Source: Stappia sp. BW2 (lineage in GTDB: Bacteria > Pseudomonadota > Alphaproteobacteria > Rhizobiales > Stappiaceae). From it: a DNA stretch of 64,000 nt. Position numbers and translations under genes: made by a program. A model generated the notes under the pieces. That model made no database searches. It was not told the DNA's origin and was given only the letters and a program-made list of their open reading frames with translations. Positions 63,339 to 64,000 of this stretch are shown here, one piece after another (position 1 is the first letter of the stretch; every line of letters begins with the position of its first letter). The stretch is taken from contig NZ_VIRG01000066.1 in the NCBI RefSeq assembly GCF_008107695.1, positions 124,001-188,000 of the forward strand, given 5' to 3'.

Positions 63339-64000
63339 CTACCCGTCGCCCGTTGGCAGATTGTAGCCTTCGATCAATTCTTCCAACTGGCCGGACTCCC
63401 GGCGGCGAAGCAGTTCTTCGTCAAACGCTTCCAGCATTTTTATACACGGCGTTGCCCGGGAGAACAGGAAATGAAGCGTATTGACCGAAGCATGCCATGG
63501 CAAGACCTCGACCTTTCCTTCAACCCGCGCCTCCCTGATCATCACCTCGCCTTCCTGACGAGCGATTATCAGATAATCCGCCTTTTCCTCTGCCACAAGA
63601 AGAACATTGGTTTTGAAGTCCTCGAACGGCTGTCTTTCGATTGCTAGATTGGCTGCGGCAAAGTTCTCGAATTCCTCGCCGAACGTCGCTCCAAACGGCG
63701 CAACGCCTCTCAGTCCCGCAAGGTCTTTCAATGATTGTGGACGGACAGCGAGATTGGAACGGACAATGACGCTGACTTCTTCCTCCATCACCGGCAGGCT
63801 GACACCATATTTTGCAAGCCTCTCATCGGTCAGATATGCCCCGGCGAGAACGTCGATCTGCCCATGCTCCAGCAATGTCAAAAGCCGCTTCCAGGGAAGT
63901 TCCGATCCGACCATCAACGGCACACCCAGGGCGTTAAAGACATCCAGGGCAAGGTCTGGAAAAACGCCATCGAGACTGCCGTCCGCTTGCCGGCGCATGG
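63339..64000 (-). CDS. Family 3 solute-binding protein, N-terminus beyond the window
   Basis: At least 219 residues of a periplasmic binding protein fold. PDLALDVFNALGVPLMVG and DVLAGAYLTDERLAKYGVSLP are typical of family 3 proteins (amino acid ABC systems and related sensors). The signal peptide and first strand lie past the right edge, so the true start is not in view. No permease is adjacent within the window. TauE follows on the same strand. Confidence 0.82.
   Translation of the reverse strand, partial: MRRQADGSLDGVFPDLALDVFNALGVPLMVGSELPWKRLLTLLEHGQIDVLAGAYLTDERLAKYGVSLPVMEEEVSVIVRSNLAVRPQSLKDLAGLRGVAPFGATFGEEFENFAAANLAIERQPFEDFKTNVLLVAEEKADYLIIARQEGEVMIREARVEGKVEVLPWHASVNTLHFLFSRATPCIKMLEAFDEELLRRRESGQLEELIEGYNLPTGDG

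Noticed and set aside
1..64000. Search by eye for CRISPR arrays, transposase genes and prophage modules
   Set aside because: No regularly spaced direct repeats, transposase motifs or phage structural genes were seen.

Overview
The window reads as chromosomal DNA of a marine-type alphaproteobacterium, most likely Hyphomicrobiales and close to Stappiaceae (Roseibium/Labrenzia). This is inferred from the moderately high GC content, the class II DAHP synthase, the DUF2865 and DUF2059 proteins, a CreA homologue, a PleD-like double-receiver diguanylate cyclase, and the rpiA/DUF2059/gor neighbourhood. No database search was possible, so the taxon is a reading and not a measurement. Coding density is high on both strands. 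There is one tRNA (Val, anticodon CAC) and no rRNA, CRISPR array, prophage or intact insertion sequence.

Layout. 1-6.8 kb: a PadR-controlled RND efflux operon and a MarR-GNAT fusion with a clear operator. 6.8-13.2 kb: an SDR oxidoreductase, the phosphatidylethanolamine pair psd-pssA, a LysR gene divergent from a small ORF across a 12-bp inverted repeat, and an ArsR plus Atm1-type ABC exporter operon. 13.4-22.6 kb: a LysM wall protein, a LOG-type phosphoribohydrolase, a double-receiver GGDEF protein, RarD, citramalate synthase, a GFA protein, a DUF559 nuclease with two inverted copies of a double-hairpin repeat upstream, and cysS. 22.9-29.8 kb: an L,D-transpeptidase, a tiny exported peptide whose ribosome site lies in a hairpin, a BigR/SqrR-like regulator, CreA, a metallo-beta-lactamase-fold protein with an acidic tail, MarR, and a DUF2865 protein. 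29.7-39.4 kb: mostly metabolism (gltX, MFS, nadE, receiver protein, class II aroG, VIT1-type transporter, gamma-glutamylcyclotransferase, class V aminotransferase). 39.4-48.5 kb: two tandem membrane diguanylate cyclases, gor, DUF2059, rpiA, a soluble chemoreceptor carrying a PilZ domain, and gph. 48.5-58.5 kb: a DUF4139 protein, tRNA-Val, a Gln/Arg-rich exported protein, and a surface-glycan group (TPR-glycosyltransferase-like protein, two methyltransferases, a CMP-nonulosonate cytidylyltransferase with an inactivated phosphatase-like domain, and a short NeuB-type synthase). 58.7-64 kb: ferredoxin-NADP reductase, LysR and GlxA/AraC regulators, a TauE/SafE exporter, and a solute-binding protein cut by the window edge.

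Two themes link the genes. One is c-di-GMP: three GGDEF proteins lack the canonical inhibitory site, and a PilZ-bearing chemoreceptor lies nearby. The other is the cell envelope: phospholipid synthesis, peptidoglycan enzymes and nonulosonic acid glycosylation. The least explained features are the DUF559 and double-hairpin locus, the exported peptide behind a sequestered ribosome site, and the glycan cluster with its dead HAD domain.
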